From Zhengitettix transpicula (Eukaryota; Arthropoda; Insecta; Orthoptera; Tetrigidae): a stretch of 64,000 nt of DNA. The notes under the pieces were generated by a model, which did not search any database, was not told the DNA's origin, and saw nothing but the letters and a program-made list of their open reading frames with translations. The position numbers and the translations under genes were made by a program. The stretch covers positions 52,231,895 through 52,295,894 of the forward strand of contig CM073590.1 in the NCBI GenBank assembly GCA_037074705.1. The letters run 5' to 3'. Each line of letters opens with the position of its first letter. Within the stretch, counting starts at the first letter, position 1. Below, piece by piece: positions 19,858-32,782 of this stretch.

Positions 19858-21060
19858 CAATTTACACCGGGAAAGTTGACATTCATTAACTATTGCATTA
19901 TATTTTATTTATGTAGCGATCCGTAGTTAAAAATGAATCGTCTTTGTGTATATATTGATGTTTATATTTAAATTTTCAATTGCGACAATTCTAAATTATT
20001 GAAATTTATTCGTTGGTTATCTTAAAATGTCATTTTATTTCATATAGATTATGTCCCATTAGTACTTAAATATCAGCGTCAGAGAAAAGTCAATATATGC
20101 TACGTTATTTTCAAATATATTAGTCGTGTATTAAATTACTAAGGAAAAATTGATGCATTTCTAATAAACTGACCTTTAAATGTTTTACTGGAGAGGGAGA
20201 GGATAGAATGGACTGTGTAATAATGCGTTTGCAAATGTAGGTCTGATATGAGCATAATTGTTTTCAACGGATACGTTGTTGAAATTCTAGCTCGCGAAAC
20301 TGACAGTGTAAGCATAGTTTAAATGAATCTATTTACATAGTTTACATTCTCTTGTAGATTCAGGCGCGTTGCATTCATGTTTGAACATTTTTGTGGACAT
20401 TTTTATCGCATTGCTATTCTACCCGCGATCTAATTCAGTCGGCTGGAAACAAATCAACAGTAGTTTTTCTTATGTATTAAAACAACATTCAGCACTAAAT
20501 GGTTATCTGCATGTGATTTTCTTTTACATTACATGTGTGTTATTATTTGTCAATAACCAAATAATGTTTTAGAGAGAGAAATATTATGTGATACATAGTC
20601 GCTGAGCAAAGGGAAATCATGCCAGTTACAATAATAAAAAGATAAAATAATTAAACTAAAGGATACACTAAAATATATTTTAAATGTATAGCGTCATATT
20701 AAATTACTAGTCCAAATAAATAATTTTAACAAGAGAAACATACAAGAGCAATGTAAGCAACCCATTTCACACTTAAATAAGTAAAACCACATTGGTAAGC
20801 GAAATAAAATTTTCAAGACGATGCTCATTGACCAGTACCATGAATACCAGTATTTTTTTGCTACCTTTGTCCCATTAAATCCATTCATATGGTTGCTCAA
20901 GCTATCAATTTTTTCTTCGTGGCTATTTTCAAAATTATGCCATGAACTTCTCTTACTGTTAATCATTGCAAGGAATTCAAATTTGGATAACTTCACTGCA
21001 AGTGCAATTTCCTTCAACATCGACCATCATGGAAAAAAAAAGGACTCGTAGACCATGTTA
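19858..21060. other. AT-rich, no supported gene
   Basis: Open frames at 20369-20572 (plus) and 20694-21051 (both strands) are hydrophobic AT-rich frames without recognisable domains; I treat them as chance. Confidence 0.4.
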
Positions 21061-21490
21061 AAGATATCTTGGTGTTCGGCGTTGCCCGAGTTTTCATAAA
21101 TAAACTCAGCGAGATCCATAACGCCGTATTTGTCTCTAATTTTAGTTGTTTTGCTTTATTTTATCCCTTGAGGTGCTCCCATGACGAAAGGGGTTAAAAT
21201 TATACACAAATATTTGCGGAGAATCGCTATCTACCTCGTTGTCTACAAAAAATTATTTCGAAAAATATAGGCCGTTTTAACATGTTTGAAAATTTCCACC
21301 CCTCTCACTGTGGGTTGAACAATAAGTTGAATTTCATAATTAAACTTAGTGACATCGACATCCATAACACCGGATTCGACTCCAATCTCGTTTGTTATTC
21401 GCATAATTTTTTGTAACGTCCTTTCACCCCCGCCCCTAACGCTGAACCGCTACGATTCCGAAATGAGTTGAAATTATACACGAGAAACAT
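21061..21490 (-). repeat. Helitron-like 3' block, copy in minus orientation
   Basis: The minus strand shares with 50800-51516 the blocks TTTCAAACATGTTAAAACGG, GTGTATAATTTTAACCCC and, at the end, CTCGGGCAACGCCG (21071-21090). The final CTAG seen in the other copies has decayed here. Confidence 0.55.
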
Positions 21491-21707
21491 CTGGAAAACA
21501 CTATGAATTTCTTTTTTCTCTATTTTATTAGGAAGAATTTAATTAATCATTAATATAAAATTATAATTTGCTCTGAGAAGATCATTCAGAAGAAGATAAA
21601 GTTCTAAAATTGTAATTAAATCGTTATTGCCTTATATTGAAATCTAAATCTGAGCGTTAACCGTTGTAGACTAGTCATACATTCAACGATCTGTGGAATT
21701 GATGATG

Positions 21708-22050
21708 TACAGGGTTAGTCGAAAAAGATTCTCTGGGCTTCAAACAATAGGTCTCATGATCTCACGCCATGTGGGGGTTTGTGAAGGACATCGTTAATGA
21801 ACCCCCACTGCCAGCAACACTGCAATAGCTGAAGGAACGCATCACAGCTGCTGTGATCAACATTGGCATGCAAATGTTGCTGAAAAGTATGGACCAAACT
21901 GGATTTCCGCTTGATAATGGGAATGTACATTGTACATCTGTTGTATGTACCTGAAAGTTGCATCTTTTCATGCATTAATCGTCAGCGTGGTTCTCTTAAT
22001 ACTCAATATAGAGATAGATGTTTGAAATTGGATACTTCTTTAATCCTGTA
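21708..22050 (+). mobile_element. Miniature DDE transposon with transposase C-terminal relic
   Basis: The left end TACAGGGTTAGTCGAAAAAG (21708) is matched at the right by a degenerate reverse complement ending TAATCCTGTA (22050). Inside, the plus strand reads a GFVKDIVNEPPLPATLQ motif, then ERITAAVINIGMQML (about 21770-21880). That matches the C-terminus of the IS630/Tc1-mariner-related DDE_3 transposases common in arthropods. Nearly the whole transposase, including the catalytic residues, is gone, so this is an internally deleted copy needing a helper. Confidence 0.65.
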
Positions 22051-24340
22051 TAACTACGAATTAATTAGAAACATAATTTAAATAAGTTTTCCTAATTATC
22101 GATTTAATTTCTATGAACAAACTATTTAAGTTACAATTATAAATTATTTCTCAAATTAATTATTAACTTTTAAGCAAAGTCCAAGACGCTGTTTTACTGT
22201 AAAATAATAATTATCTTCGTTTTCTAAAAAATCGCGAAATTAGAACAACTAAAATAAAAACCTGAGTCCGTGTTCATAAGAAACGCACAAAAGAATGAAT
22301 TGCCGGATTTTCTTACATAACCTCGGAATTATTGGGGAATGTTCCTCGCTGCCTGCAGGAAGTTAAACAAGCGACGTCTTCTGCTTCTGTAGTCTTCCAA
22401 TTCCGAAGTCAGTTTTTCTTATTGCTGCCAATCTTTCCCGGGAAAAGCTCGAGACAAACTTTTGCACCTGTTTCTCTCGGTTTTACGATGAGTTACCATA
22501 CGAGTAAAAACAACACTAACATCTCCACATCTCAGATGAAGGAAAATCCTCACGAATCTCTTTTTCTGGCTTCTTATACTTACTTCATCCTCTACCTTGC
22601 AAACGTTCCTGTCCTTTACACCCCGTGGTCCAGACAATACAGTTGCTTCGAGAAACAATGGATTTTCCGGTGTCAACACGGTTTGGTTACTACTAAGCAT
22701 TATTTTGAAATGTCTGGACGATTTACGTTGATGTATTTGTCTTTAAGCGAATTTTGAAAATTTCGTCATCAAAATTACAGTTGGAGGAACTCGATCATAC
22801 CAGATTGTGTTTAATATAATTATACTTATCAATCTAATTTTGTTAAAAAAATTCGCTGGTTTAAACATAATACTATCCAATAAATTTAATGGTTATATGT
22901 GGATGGTAAACCTCCTTGAGGAGAAATTGCCTCACGTTCATGTTTTTATTCGTACAATGTGATCTACGTGGTCTAGTCTAGTGTTATGGAATGTTTCATC
23001 TCCACTATAAAAGGTTTCGTAAACATTTCATTCGTTTTCTGAATACTGCATGACAGGTTGTTTCTTTTGTAACAAAGTACGAGTGCATTTCTAGACTATT
23101 CTATTACATCAATTATTTCGAGAGATATAATATTGTAACGTGTAAATCGATAATAGAGAAACTGAACTTTTAAATTTATTCTTCCACTGTATTTAGTATT
23201 CTCCTGGTATTGTATTGTGCTATAAACCATTATTATTATTATGATAATTAAAAAACAAAATTATGCCTTGGCCTTTGGAACCTAACGCCAGACAAAAACA
23301 AATATTTATTTATTAAGATTTTTATAACTAAGAGTCGTATATTTACGTACTGGTTTATATATATAAACAAAGAGGGGACACTTAATTATAAAAATATTAA
23401 TAAATATATAGGGGGTTGGTGGAAAAAGTTTCAAAATCGATTTATATGCATACATTGTGGTATTCAAATTAAAGATATTAACAAAGCAACTCACGATGTG
23501 GTCAATTAATGTGATAATTTATGATTTGGTAAATGAAATAACTTAATCAATAAAATTTTAAATACTAAAACATTTATTACAATTTATATTTAATTAGATT
23601 TTATACAAAACTTTCAGTTAGATGCCACAGATTTATTGAAATTCTAACATTTATCGTAGCCCGAAATTATGTAACCAAATAAAAGAAAAACAAAATATTG
23701 AATTAAATTATCATGAGAAATATTAACATAAGACAAATTTATAGGAATCTGAAGAAAATTAATGAAATATTAAGAAATCTAACAGTACGCAATTTTTATA
23801 CTAGGTTTACAATGAAAATTTCGTACATACTAATCATCAGAGCAGCTCTCATATACACTAAGTATTCACTTCAGCAATAATTTAAAAGATTTTAATTAAC
23901 CGGCCATGGTATTTCACTTTTCTCACTAGCTACGTCAGCATATACGCCTGAGAGCCTATCATCACAGACTATCGACAGTCGATTTCCAACATTTCAGAGA
24001 ACAGTAGTATTTGTTGATAACAGGGACAACTTAATTACTGTTTCCAATAACGTTTCAATTCAACTGCCTATGATTCCTACCAATATCATTTCAATCACAT
24101 ACAGTACAATGTTCTTTACCATTCACACATAACTCATTAAATTTCTCATTCCAATAATTTTAATGGGTGTCTCTGCTTTCCTCGACTTTTGATTTTACAA
24201 CCTCCAAAACTCCTTTACTTTTTCAACACTAACGGGCGAAATTACTGCCATCGGCGATCTCTCTCTACCTCAAAACGCATACTGAACTTTACTGTCACAG
24301 GTAATATCTCAGACTGTTCTGTTTTTTTCAGCCGTTTTTC
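22051..24340. other. AT-rich; one unclassified open frame
   Basis: A 141-codon plus-strand frame (22332-22757) overlaps a 93-codon minus-strand frame. Neither has a domain I recognise. The rest shows no gene or shared repeat. Confidence 0.35.
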
Positions 24341-24344
24341 ACAT

Positions 24345-24690
24345 TTGAGCATACTGTAAGAGTTATCCACTATTTCTATTGAAATAGTCGGCCAGCTGCC
24401 TCCTAAACTTGTCGAGGCACGGAGAAGGGAAACCCCTCTCTTGTCATCGGAAGGTCGTGGGACCAAGAACCCGACGTACATGATGCATGTTTTTTTTAGG
24501 GTTTGTCCTAAATAAATTTTAGGCAAATGCCGGGAAGGATCATTAAACTCTAGCCCGTGGACCCTAGTTAACCCTTGCTCTACCTTTCCACATCGCCCCT
24601 TTCACCCACATTCCTCTGCTATAAGAGGAGAGTGGCTACTACGTGGATTACTCTATACATAGCCTGTCTCCACACACATCATAGTCATCA
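24345..24690 (+). repeat. R450 dispersed repeat, copy 3
   Basis: Same orientation as copy 1. Starts around CATACTGTAAGAGTTATCC and includes AATAGTCGGCCAGCTGCC, GCCGGGAAGGATCATTAAAC and CTATAAGAGGAGAGTGGC. It has internal deletions relative to copies 2 and 4 (the GCTGTGAGGTCGCAG block is missing). Confidence 0.82.
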
Positions 24691-26357
24691 GTATCGAACA
24701 AACTTTGGACCGATACTAATAGACCTAACTTCGAAGTTTCAAATATACCTGTTGTATTACTGACATGATGAAAGTATTTAGTGTCTGGTTTGAGTTCAGT
24801 GGGAAAGTTATAAATAAAATGTAATATTGTTCACGAGAAAAATTTCTTACCTTAAATTATTTCAGTAATATTACACTTAGTCTGAACAAATGATACATTT
24901 AATCCATATTTTCCATGTGAACCTAGGTACGTTCTCTGTCTCCGTCGGATTATCGGGGTAGCGTGCTGCAGCTCTGCAAATAGTTGCTTATTGTGTGGAA
25001 GTGCTTTCTTAAGCGTGTTTTCCTGTTATGCAACGCGCTGCTGCGAGAGAGATGAAGAGTGAATGAAGGGAAGACGCGTGGCGCCTTTTTATTGATCGCT
25101 TCTTCTGCTTCTTCTTCGAAGCACAGACGCAGGACTCTCTTCGGCAAGTGACGTATCAGAGTTCCCAGCTCGTTCTTCCGTGACTGCAGTTTAGAGTGCG
25201 TAATGCGTTTATGTGCCAATCCGCCCGATAATTACAAGGTCGAAGCACTACAAGTAAACCCTCTCACGGTTCTTCAACTTCGTCGTTATTGCACTTCATA
25301 TAATTTACCCCTTGAATCATCAATTCTCTTCTAAGTATGCCGTACGAAAGCTGAACAAGTGAAATTTTACTTGACTTGCTTATTTACATTAATATATTTT
25401 ACAATCATTTTAAAATGAGACAAACGATACACTTTCATAACTCAGACAGGATTTCGATGGTAAAGTCGTTTCAAAACTCCAAATCTTTCAATGTGTCAGG
25501 GGAAACTCTGAGTAGTCCACGACCGACAGTGGCCTCCTTTTATTCCGTGTACATGTTGAGTTTGACTGCTTACTTCAACGAATAACATTATAACAGATTG
25601 AAAAAAAATTAGTATTATTTGGCTAAGTTAAAGAAACGTTTATTAATTTCGTTATATAGCTTATTACAGCTCTAGGCCCAATACTGCTGTCAATTCACTC
25701 GGACCCTCAGTTTCCGTAACGTAAGAGCATATGAAGCCTATAAGATGTGACATTGCTCTCGAAGCTTGATTTCGATAACACACTGGAATTTTTAAACTTT
25801 TGTATACAAGCTGGTTATCCGGATATTTAAATATAACTTTTTTACACCAGGAAAATGAATTATTATGACATTAATCTATCGGTTATTTGATAAACAATCT
25901 CACAAAACACATATACTGACAGGGCTTGGACAATAAAAACTATGGAAACGACATTCTTATGCGCCATTTTTCGCCCCTTCTCACACTTCGTCCCACAACG
26001 ATGCGACTGAACTACAACTAACTGTTATATTAACCGTTCGATGCAACTCAGGGACCAGAAAAACAATAAATTCGACATACCTTCCGGTTATTTTCACATT
26101 ACTTTTACAAGTAACCCCCCCAGAATTTAAGTTATTCCTCAACCCTATACCACGATTGTCGGAAATTAGATCCAAACTTCATTGAGAGAAATAGTACTTA
26201 TGTCTGCATTCTCGAAACTATTTATTAGAACTTTTGCGTGTTGTTTTTGCTTTGGCTTACTAAGGGTGTCGAACCCCCGCAGTGTAATTTACACACCACA
26301 CACACGGACTGATACACTCACACACACATATATATAATACAATATATATATATATAT
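24691..26357. other. AT-rich with one GC-richer island
   Basis: 24930-25260 is a CpG-containing island with an 89-codon minus-strand frame (24950-25219), Arg/Lys-rich and with no recognisable domain. It may be a promoter or an unrecognised exon. The flanks show nothing. (CA)n/(TA)n repeats occur at 26310-26357. Confidence 0.35.
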
Positions 26358-27418
26358 TGTAACAATCAACAATTAGGCTTTAATTTAACAATAAAAATGA
26401 TAGGCTTTATTTAAATGAAAAGATTAAAATTTTTTTAACAAAATAATTTATTTATTAATTTGTGGCTTCTAAAATTTACAAACAATTACAATAAAATGAA
26501 AATCTCTTAATCTCTCAGGGTCTTTACTGGGTTTGATGATTTACAGTGAAAATTATTGAATGATCTTATTAACAATACAGTTTAAAATTTACTTCAAAAT
26601 AATGTGCTGATAAATGAAAGAAAAGCTACTAGAAAAACGAACCATATCTGACTTTACCCTTTTAGTTAGCGTTTACAGATTCTATTAAAGTTTTGGTTAC
26701 TTACGTATTGTTCGGCTGGTACCAGCATTCTTTTAGCGCTTCAAAAGTACACTATATTGCAAAATTTTTACACTGATTCTAAATTTTCCTCACAGATTCT
26801 ACACCTATGAAGTTGAAATGAAATTACTAGGCTCCCAGGAACTCGGATGATCCTCCTAATTGGTCAGCTATCTGATGATTTCCCTCAGCACGAAAATGTT
26901 CAAGTTATTTATAATGAAGCAAACCCTTGCTTCCGTTGGCTAATTGTTAGCACATCTACTCGGTCTAACTAACTGCTTGCTTACAGGAATCTTATGAGTT
27001 GCAGATTTTTGCCTTTTACCGCATTATTTATCGGTTTGAATTAAAAATTCTAAGTAGCTCGGTGAAGATTTACTTTTAAAATGTCTCTCCTTTCGTGGCT
27101 GACCGTATACTTCGACTTTTCTCTATCGCTTCCCGCTGTAGACTCAAACTGTACTCTTTTGCTCCTCGCCGTAGACTTAGACTAACTTTTTCGCTCCTCG
27201 CCGTAGACTTGGACTAACTTTTACAATGTCTCTCCTCTCGTGGTAGACTGAAGACTGGCTATACTTTTGCGCGCGTAATCTCCATTCCGAACCCTCAATA
27301 ATAGGCACAGAGCTCGCCGCTCATTGTTGCTTTGCACACTCATCGCTATAATTCAAACTGTTCGCTAACAATTGAAATTATTTAAAAACAATTAATGGCT
27401 TAATTAATTGGCATTATA
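26358..27418 (-). mobile_element. LTR-like element, copy 2
   Basis: A homologue of 9479-10481. Minus strand starts TATAATGCCAATTAATT (27418; the initial TGT has changed to TAT) and ends GATTGTTACA (26358). Shared blocks include CTCCCAGGAACTCGGATGAT, the donor-like GTAAGT (26698-26703) and CTGAGAGATTAAG near an AATAAA. Both ends abut (TA)n, at 26341-26357 and 27419-27434. There is no internal coding region and no primer-binding-like sequence, so it looks like a solo LTR of about 1.06 kb. Confidence 0.65.
27161..27224. repeat. Tandem 32-bp repeat inside LTR-like copy 2
   Basis: Two units starting GCTCCTCGCCGTAGACTT (27161 and 27193) with one mismatch, preceded by a third degenerate unit (CGCTTCCCGCTGTAGACT). 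It lies in the putative U3. Confidence 0.85.
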
Positions 27419-27434
27419 ATATATATATATATAT

Positions 27435-28106
27435 TGGCGTCATAGAGTCAAGACCACGTGTTGAGAAATGGGAATCTTGTGGAATGAAGATGGAGAAAAT
27501 AATTTTGACGTTTTTTATGTGCGAGATCGAGATTTAAAAACTGGAGGAAAAGGTATCTATAGAGCATTTTGTAAACTGTAAGACATCGTAGAGTGACACG
27601 GTACCGTAGTGAACAGGTGAGCACGTACAAAAGTTTCATATCGTTTTGAATAAGTAGTCGGAGCTCCAAATGTTGAAAAGGACGACTTGGAAACTCGAAG
27701 GATATCGACACTGAAGACGCCGACACGTTATTTCCTGCAGGCCACGTGAGCCTTAGGATTTACACCGGAAAAATGCTAGAAGTTACGTGAAGGACCCCGC
27801 GATTCTCATTTCACTTAAATTCGATTAACATGCTTATTTGTTTCATTACCACGGATCTATGAGATAGGCATTATTATTCTATTTTATTTTTCGGTTTATA
27901 TCACTTAAAAACAATTACGTTTAAAAGATATGTTAAATGATTTAATCGTGAGTTCGAATCATAAGTATCTCTGCGATCATGTTGATAATTTGTTTTCGTA
28001 TTTGACAGAGGATAGTAAATAGTCTAAAGCAGCTAAGTTAGTGAAAACTTCAATTGAATTTATTTACGGTACTAAGTTTTAAATTAGAAACTGCTCCGTT
28101 AAAATA
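27435..28106. other. Unclassified flank
   Basis: A 92-codon minus-strand frame (27448-27726) has no recognisable motif. Nothing else is supported. Confidence 0.35.
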
Positions 28107-28832
28107 CGATGGTGAGTCAATAAGTAATGTCTCCTATATTTTTTACTTTTATTTGTCAGGACAATTAAATGCCACTTACGCAGCGTAAATCTAAAAATTA
28201 TAATAAGAAAGTTAGCCAAATACAGACAAAAGAAGTGATAATATAAATACCACACAAAGATTCTGGGATCTTGTCCCTTTCTTCATTTTTATGATCACTT
28301 CGTTTGTTATATAATATATGATTATTTATATGATCACTTCTTTTGTCTGTATAAACCCAAAACATTAATGATTAAATTTTCTCTTTTCAATATAGTCCTT
28401 GTCTTTTTCCACATTTTAACAATGGCATATATTCCACTGCGGAAAAAGCGTGGTCTTGTTTCCTAAGCCGTCGACGCAAGGACGTTTTCACGGTGTTTGC
28501 ACTTCAGCTTCGTTACAGTGACGAATCCATCGCTGAACAGTGCTGACATCCACTGTTGGATCGATCACCATACTAATTTTTCAGTCTTTCATGAATGCCA
28601 ATTGACATTCCACCTTCCGCATTTAAGAATTCAATCACAGAACGCTGTCTAACACGTTCCTCAATGTCAGCCATTATTCAAGAGAGTGCAGTGCTCCCAC
28701 CAATTGACTTAGGAAGTTGTTATTACATTGGAGAAAAATGTATGAGGAATAGCCCTAAATTCAAAGTTTTCGCATAAATTACTTCTTTAAGGAGAGAAAA
28801 AATAGGAGGAATTACTTACTGAACCATCCTCG
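28107..28832 (-). mobile_element. Internally deleted mariner relative, 726 bp
   Basis: Imperfect long terminal inverted repeats (left CGATGGTGAGTCAATAAGTA; right, reversed, CGAGGATGGTTCAGTAAGTA) are flanked by TA (28105-28106 and 28833-28834). The minus strand encodes the transposase N-terminus from the ATG at 28674: MADIEERVRQRSVIEFLN, then a stop, then, in a shifted frame, VDVSTVQRWIRHCNEAE. That is the first helix-turn-helix of a mariner-family transposase. The catalytic domain is deleted, and a foldback element has inserted at 28203-28351. Confidence 0.82.
28203..28351. repeat. Foldback repeat nested in mariner relic (motif family copy 2)
   Basis: A perfect 19-bp inverted repeat (28221-28239 and 28333-28351; TACAGACAAAAGAAGTGAT) bounds a segment with GATAATATAAATACCACACA that is shared with 47189-47275. 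The CTGAAGA/GAAACGTC motif has decayed at both halves here. Confidence 0.7.
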
Positions 28833-30003
28833 TATATTCAAAAGAGTATATTTCTTTGATAACAACCATCAGACGAAATTTATTTAATAAATTCTGTAAC
28901 ATTTATAATAATTTACTTCTCTGTCATATTTTTCATGTTTCCTGAATACTGTATGTTCAATTTAATACATTTGGAACATTGTATTTTTATAACGTTTTCG
29001 ATCTCTAACGAACCCATAACTGTCATATACATTCGTACGTAAAACAGCAAATATTTTTTAACATAAATATTAACATTGGTATTAAAATGCTATTTGTATT
29101 TACGACCCTCAACTCAAGAAATTTTTTATACGTTTTTAACTAATTAATACGGATATCAGTTTTAATGATAACAAATTGAAAATTAATTATGTTAGACTAA
29201 AAAGAATGTATAAAGTCAAAGATTAAAATCATTACATAAATTACCGAGGTAAATAATTTTCGAGTTGTGATTATTTATCTGGAAAAACAAGGAATATTTC
29301 AGTTTAATAAAAATAAAACTCAGAATAAATAAATATATCAACTGTATAAATTAAAATACTAAAAACTGAAATATAGAATTATGTAAAAATGTGATTATAA
29401 ATTCAGCTTAAATTTATGGGGTCTACTTTTCCATTGATAGATTATTTATCTATTTTAAGATGTGAATTTTGTATTATTAACATTTCATCACGATTGTTTT
29501 TTTTATTGTGATGAAAATAATCACAATAAAAATCTTATCTTCCTAAAGAATTTTGAGTACTGATTTCAATCTTCGAATTTGTAGGTTTTTATTGTTTAAT
29601 ATCTGTGGTTTTTAAATATAATTTCACTTCATTTGTAACTGATGAGTATCCACGTATGGATATGAGCAGTTATTGATTAATTAAAATATTTTTATAAAAA
29701 TTACTTTTTGTTTGTTTCAATCTTCAATTCTATTAAAAAATATTTATTTATTGCATTAATTTAGTTCATATCTCCGAAATTAAAATTATTAAAAGTATAA
29801 AATTGCCAACTATAAATCACTGTAAAATATACAAGTAAAATCAGAATTCACTTATACTGCTCATATGGGGAGATATTATCAGATGTTAATTTTAAGCGTT
29901 ACAGTGTTATTTATTTTCGGACAATAAAATTTAAAAATTAATAGACATTTTCCATTAACATTAATGTTAATATCACCATTAACCTCATAAATGTAAAAAA
30001 AGT
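28833..30003. other. AT-rich, no feature
   Basis: Very A+T-rich, no recognisable ORF or repeat. Confidence 0.5.
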
Positions 30004-30127
30004 TCTCGGTTTTCACATGTATTTAATGGATTAAAACGCGACGTTTCGATGGCTAAATGCTCTGTCGTCATCTTCTAGTCGTCGTAGCGTCCCGTTTTTA
30101 TCTATTAAACCCATGTGAAAACCGAGA
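30004..30127. mobile_element. 124-bp foldback element
   Basis: 40-bp arms (30004-30043 and 30088-30127), about 85% complementary, start TCTCGGTTTTCACATG on both strands. The minus strand carries CTAGAAGA (30078-30071) and GAAACGTC (30047-30040) separated by 23 bases that can form a short stem (GATG with CATC). No coding sequence. Confidence 0.75.
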
Positions 30128-30666
30128 AATACACCGAGAAAGTCTTTAATCTTTGATCATCTCACAAATGGTTGTGGAAGGTTTCCGTTCAGTGAACGAT
30201 TTACGTTGGTTGGTAAATAATTGAATCTTTCCACAATATATATTTAATGTGGTAATTCTCATTTGAAAATTTAATTTTTTAATGTGGTGTTGCATAATAT
30301 TCATTGGAAAGGGAATGGTGTTTTCTAACAACGGAAGGGGAGAGAGTTCTCTCTGATTGTTTGTGTCATTTTTGTTTTTTGTAACATGTTAATACAAAAT
30401 TAACAATAAATTATTGAATTGGGAAAGCTCTGACACCCACAAAAATTTAATTTATGCAACAATCGTTGGAGATATCGGCATATTGGATACCTAAAACATT
30501 AAAGCGAATTAGAAAATTCGTTCACGCCTGAGATATTTGTTGCATTATGTTTGCACGCAAGTTATGTATTGTAAAAAATTATACACTTTTTCAGTTGAAG
30601 AATATTTAATAAATAATTGATATTCTTACATAACTTACGTCGATCACCTCTGATTAATTAGTGGAC

Positions 30667-30667
<1 letters not shown>

Positions 30668-30699
<32 letters not shown>
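30668..30699. repeat. (TA)n microsatellite
   Basis: About 16 TA units. Confidence 0.95.
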
Positions 30700-30701
<2 letters not shown>

Positions 30702-31130
30702 GTGTCTGGTAATGCTATGATGACGCAATGGTCGACGTGATTATTCGGTTTGAGTTAAGCGAGTGTCATTAGCGCTGCTGTTCGCCAACGCCACTACGCA
30801 CTCCTTACTGGCGAAGGCTAATTTTCAGAGAACTGTCACAGAGGTTGTCGCACGGTACTTCGCACAATTAGTCCCGATTACAACGCAGTCGTTGTCTGTT
30901 TTCCATTTACCCTTTGTAGCAGGTCTCTCTGTGTGCGTTCATTTCTTTCCGACGGAACAAAGCAGCTGCGAGATTCGGGTTGGGTGCTCGTGGGAATTAA
31001 AACACAAGTGACCGATTCCAGACCGTTCTACGTAATCCGCTAAAGAGGCATCGCAACGTTCGGCTGCAGAGAGCAACAAGCTACGAAGACAACTTCATCC
31101 TACTAAAATTAGGTAATCGACTTTCATTAT
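30700..31130. other. GC-richer island, unassigned
   Basis: Contains an 82-codon plus-strand frame (30763-31011) starting in a less AT-rich patch, and a weak donor-like TTAGGTAATC near 31110. It could be a promoter and 5' exon, but no domain is recognisable. Confidence 0.25.
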
Positions 31131-31679
31131 TGAGCTGTACCTGTCTTGCTTATGAGAGCCGCATTTAAGGGGTCTTGTTTGCACGTCTCATTTCAATCTT
31201 AGAATGAATTAATTTATTAAAGCCAGTAAGATCTTCAGGGTTATATGATTCAAAACTGTGGTTGTTCCCAACTTCTGAATCTATAATCCTGTCAGAGATT
31301 TGGAAATACATCTCACATATTTTTAGACGGGCAACTAGTAACTATAGTGTAAGAAACACTTTTTCAAATATTTATTATCTCGTGATTGTGAGCCAAATTA
31401 CATCTAACAATTATTTAAAGTCATTTATAATATTACCAATTATTATGAAGTTTACAGAAAATTCACGAATCCTTATTCACTACATATGCTTAAAATAATC
31501 GACTGATTAGATGGGAACAATATAAATTTTGCGCTCAAACAAGATCTTCAAGGTTTTAAGTAATAAAACATACAATTTGAAGTCGTTTATAATAAAACGA
31601 GATCTCTCAGTAATGGAAAAAGTGATGCAATATTTTTATAATAAAGGAAAATTAATTAAATCTCTACTTCACCAAAGAG

Positions 31680-32163
31680 TTTGGCGGCCCACAGGATGAC
31701 CAGATACCACGTTGGTCGGATAACACAGCAGATTAATACCAAACATCAAACATTTACCATTCTCAGGTTAAACACAGTTTTAATCAGCCTCACGTCTCGA
31801 CCAATCACTCTTACTAATCACGCTTTCGACGAAATATAATAAGCGCCACTTTGCACACATTTTCCGTCACTAACACTCTGATCTGCTAACTCCCTGATCC
31901 TGCCCCTGATCTGCTTAACTGACTTCTTCTACGTCACTAAAATTTTACGTCTATTTATATTTTCATATTTCGAGTCAAGTGGATCTAGAACATTCCAGCG
32001 GGTTCGTGCCCTGCGTCAGGCCAACAATTGTGGCGATGGACTTAACAAATACCCGTAAATACTTTCGGTTTACAATTGATTACATTTGTAACAAATCAAA
32101 TAATTTAAATACGCAAGTTTGACAGTATATCTATTTTCTGGAATGAGTAAATATATTACACTA
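31680..32163 (-). mobile_element. Possible solo LTR
   Basis: On the minus strand, TGTAATATATTTACTC (about 32163) is followed by a strong TATAAATAG box (about 31950-31958) and a long GC-richer transcribed-type region. The inner boundary is not clear, there is no primer-binding site I trust, and no partner copy is in the window. Confidence 0.3.
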
Positions 32164-32782
32164 CCTGTACGGTCACTCAGAGCAAGTGTACTTGCAAAGA
32201 AATGCTGTAAATGTCTAGAAATTCTAAACTAAATGAAATACTTGGAACATTTCGAGTAAACACTGTTTTTAATAAAGCATAGAGTTTTTTGTGCCTGTTT
32301 GAATAGATATTATGTATCCTCAAGAAGTCGGATAACCATAAGTTAATAATAGATAAATCGAAACTAATAGGGAATACTTGTTTATGATTATGACATAAAT
32401 TAGGGATTAGAAATTTTAATAGGGGAACCGAAAAAACTGGTCGGAATACTAAATTTCAGATATCAAGGATATTGTTCATGGAATACGTGGAATAATGCAG
32501 ATCTCGTCACGTGGGTGCTATTGGAATTACTGATAAATCCGTGTCTAGGTGTATTTGGATAATATTGACTGGTATGAAAATAATAAAATGGTCAGAATTT
32601 CCGACAAAAAATTTGAAGACAGTGAAACTAGCAACAATCATGTAACCACATTATAAGAAATATTTAGAAATGAATTATTGTGTGGTAGTAATAAGAATAA
32701 TTTTGAAACTGTATCGAGGGAATAACATTTGAAAGAAGACGATAAAGGGGCAGAAGGTAATTAATTAATTCTGGATTATTTA

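Noticed and set aside
22332..22757. A real 141-residue protein
   Set aside because: No domain, no splice context, and an overlapping open frame on the other strand; left as unclassified.
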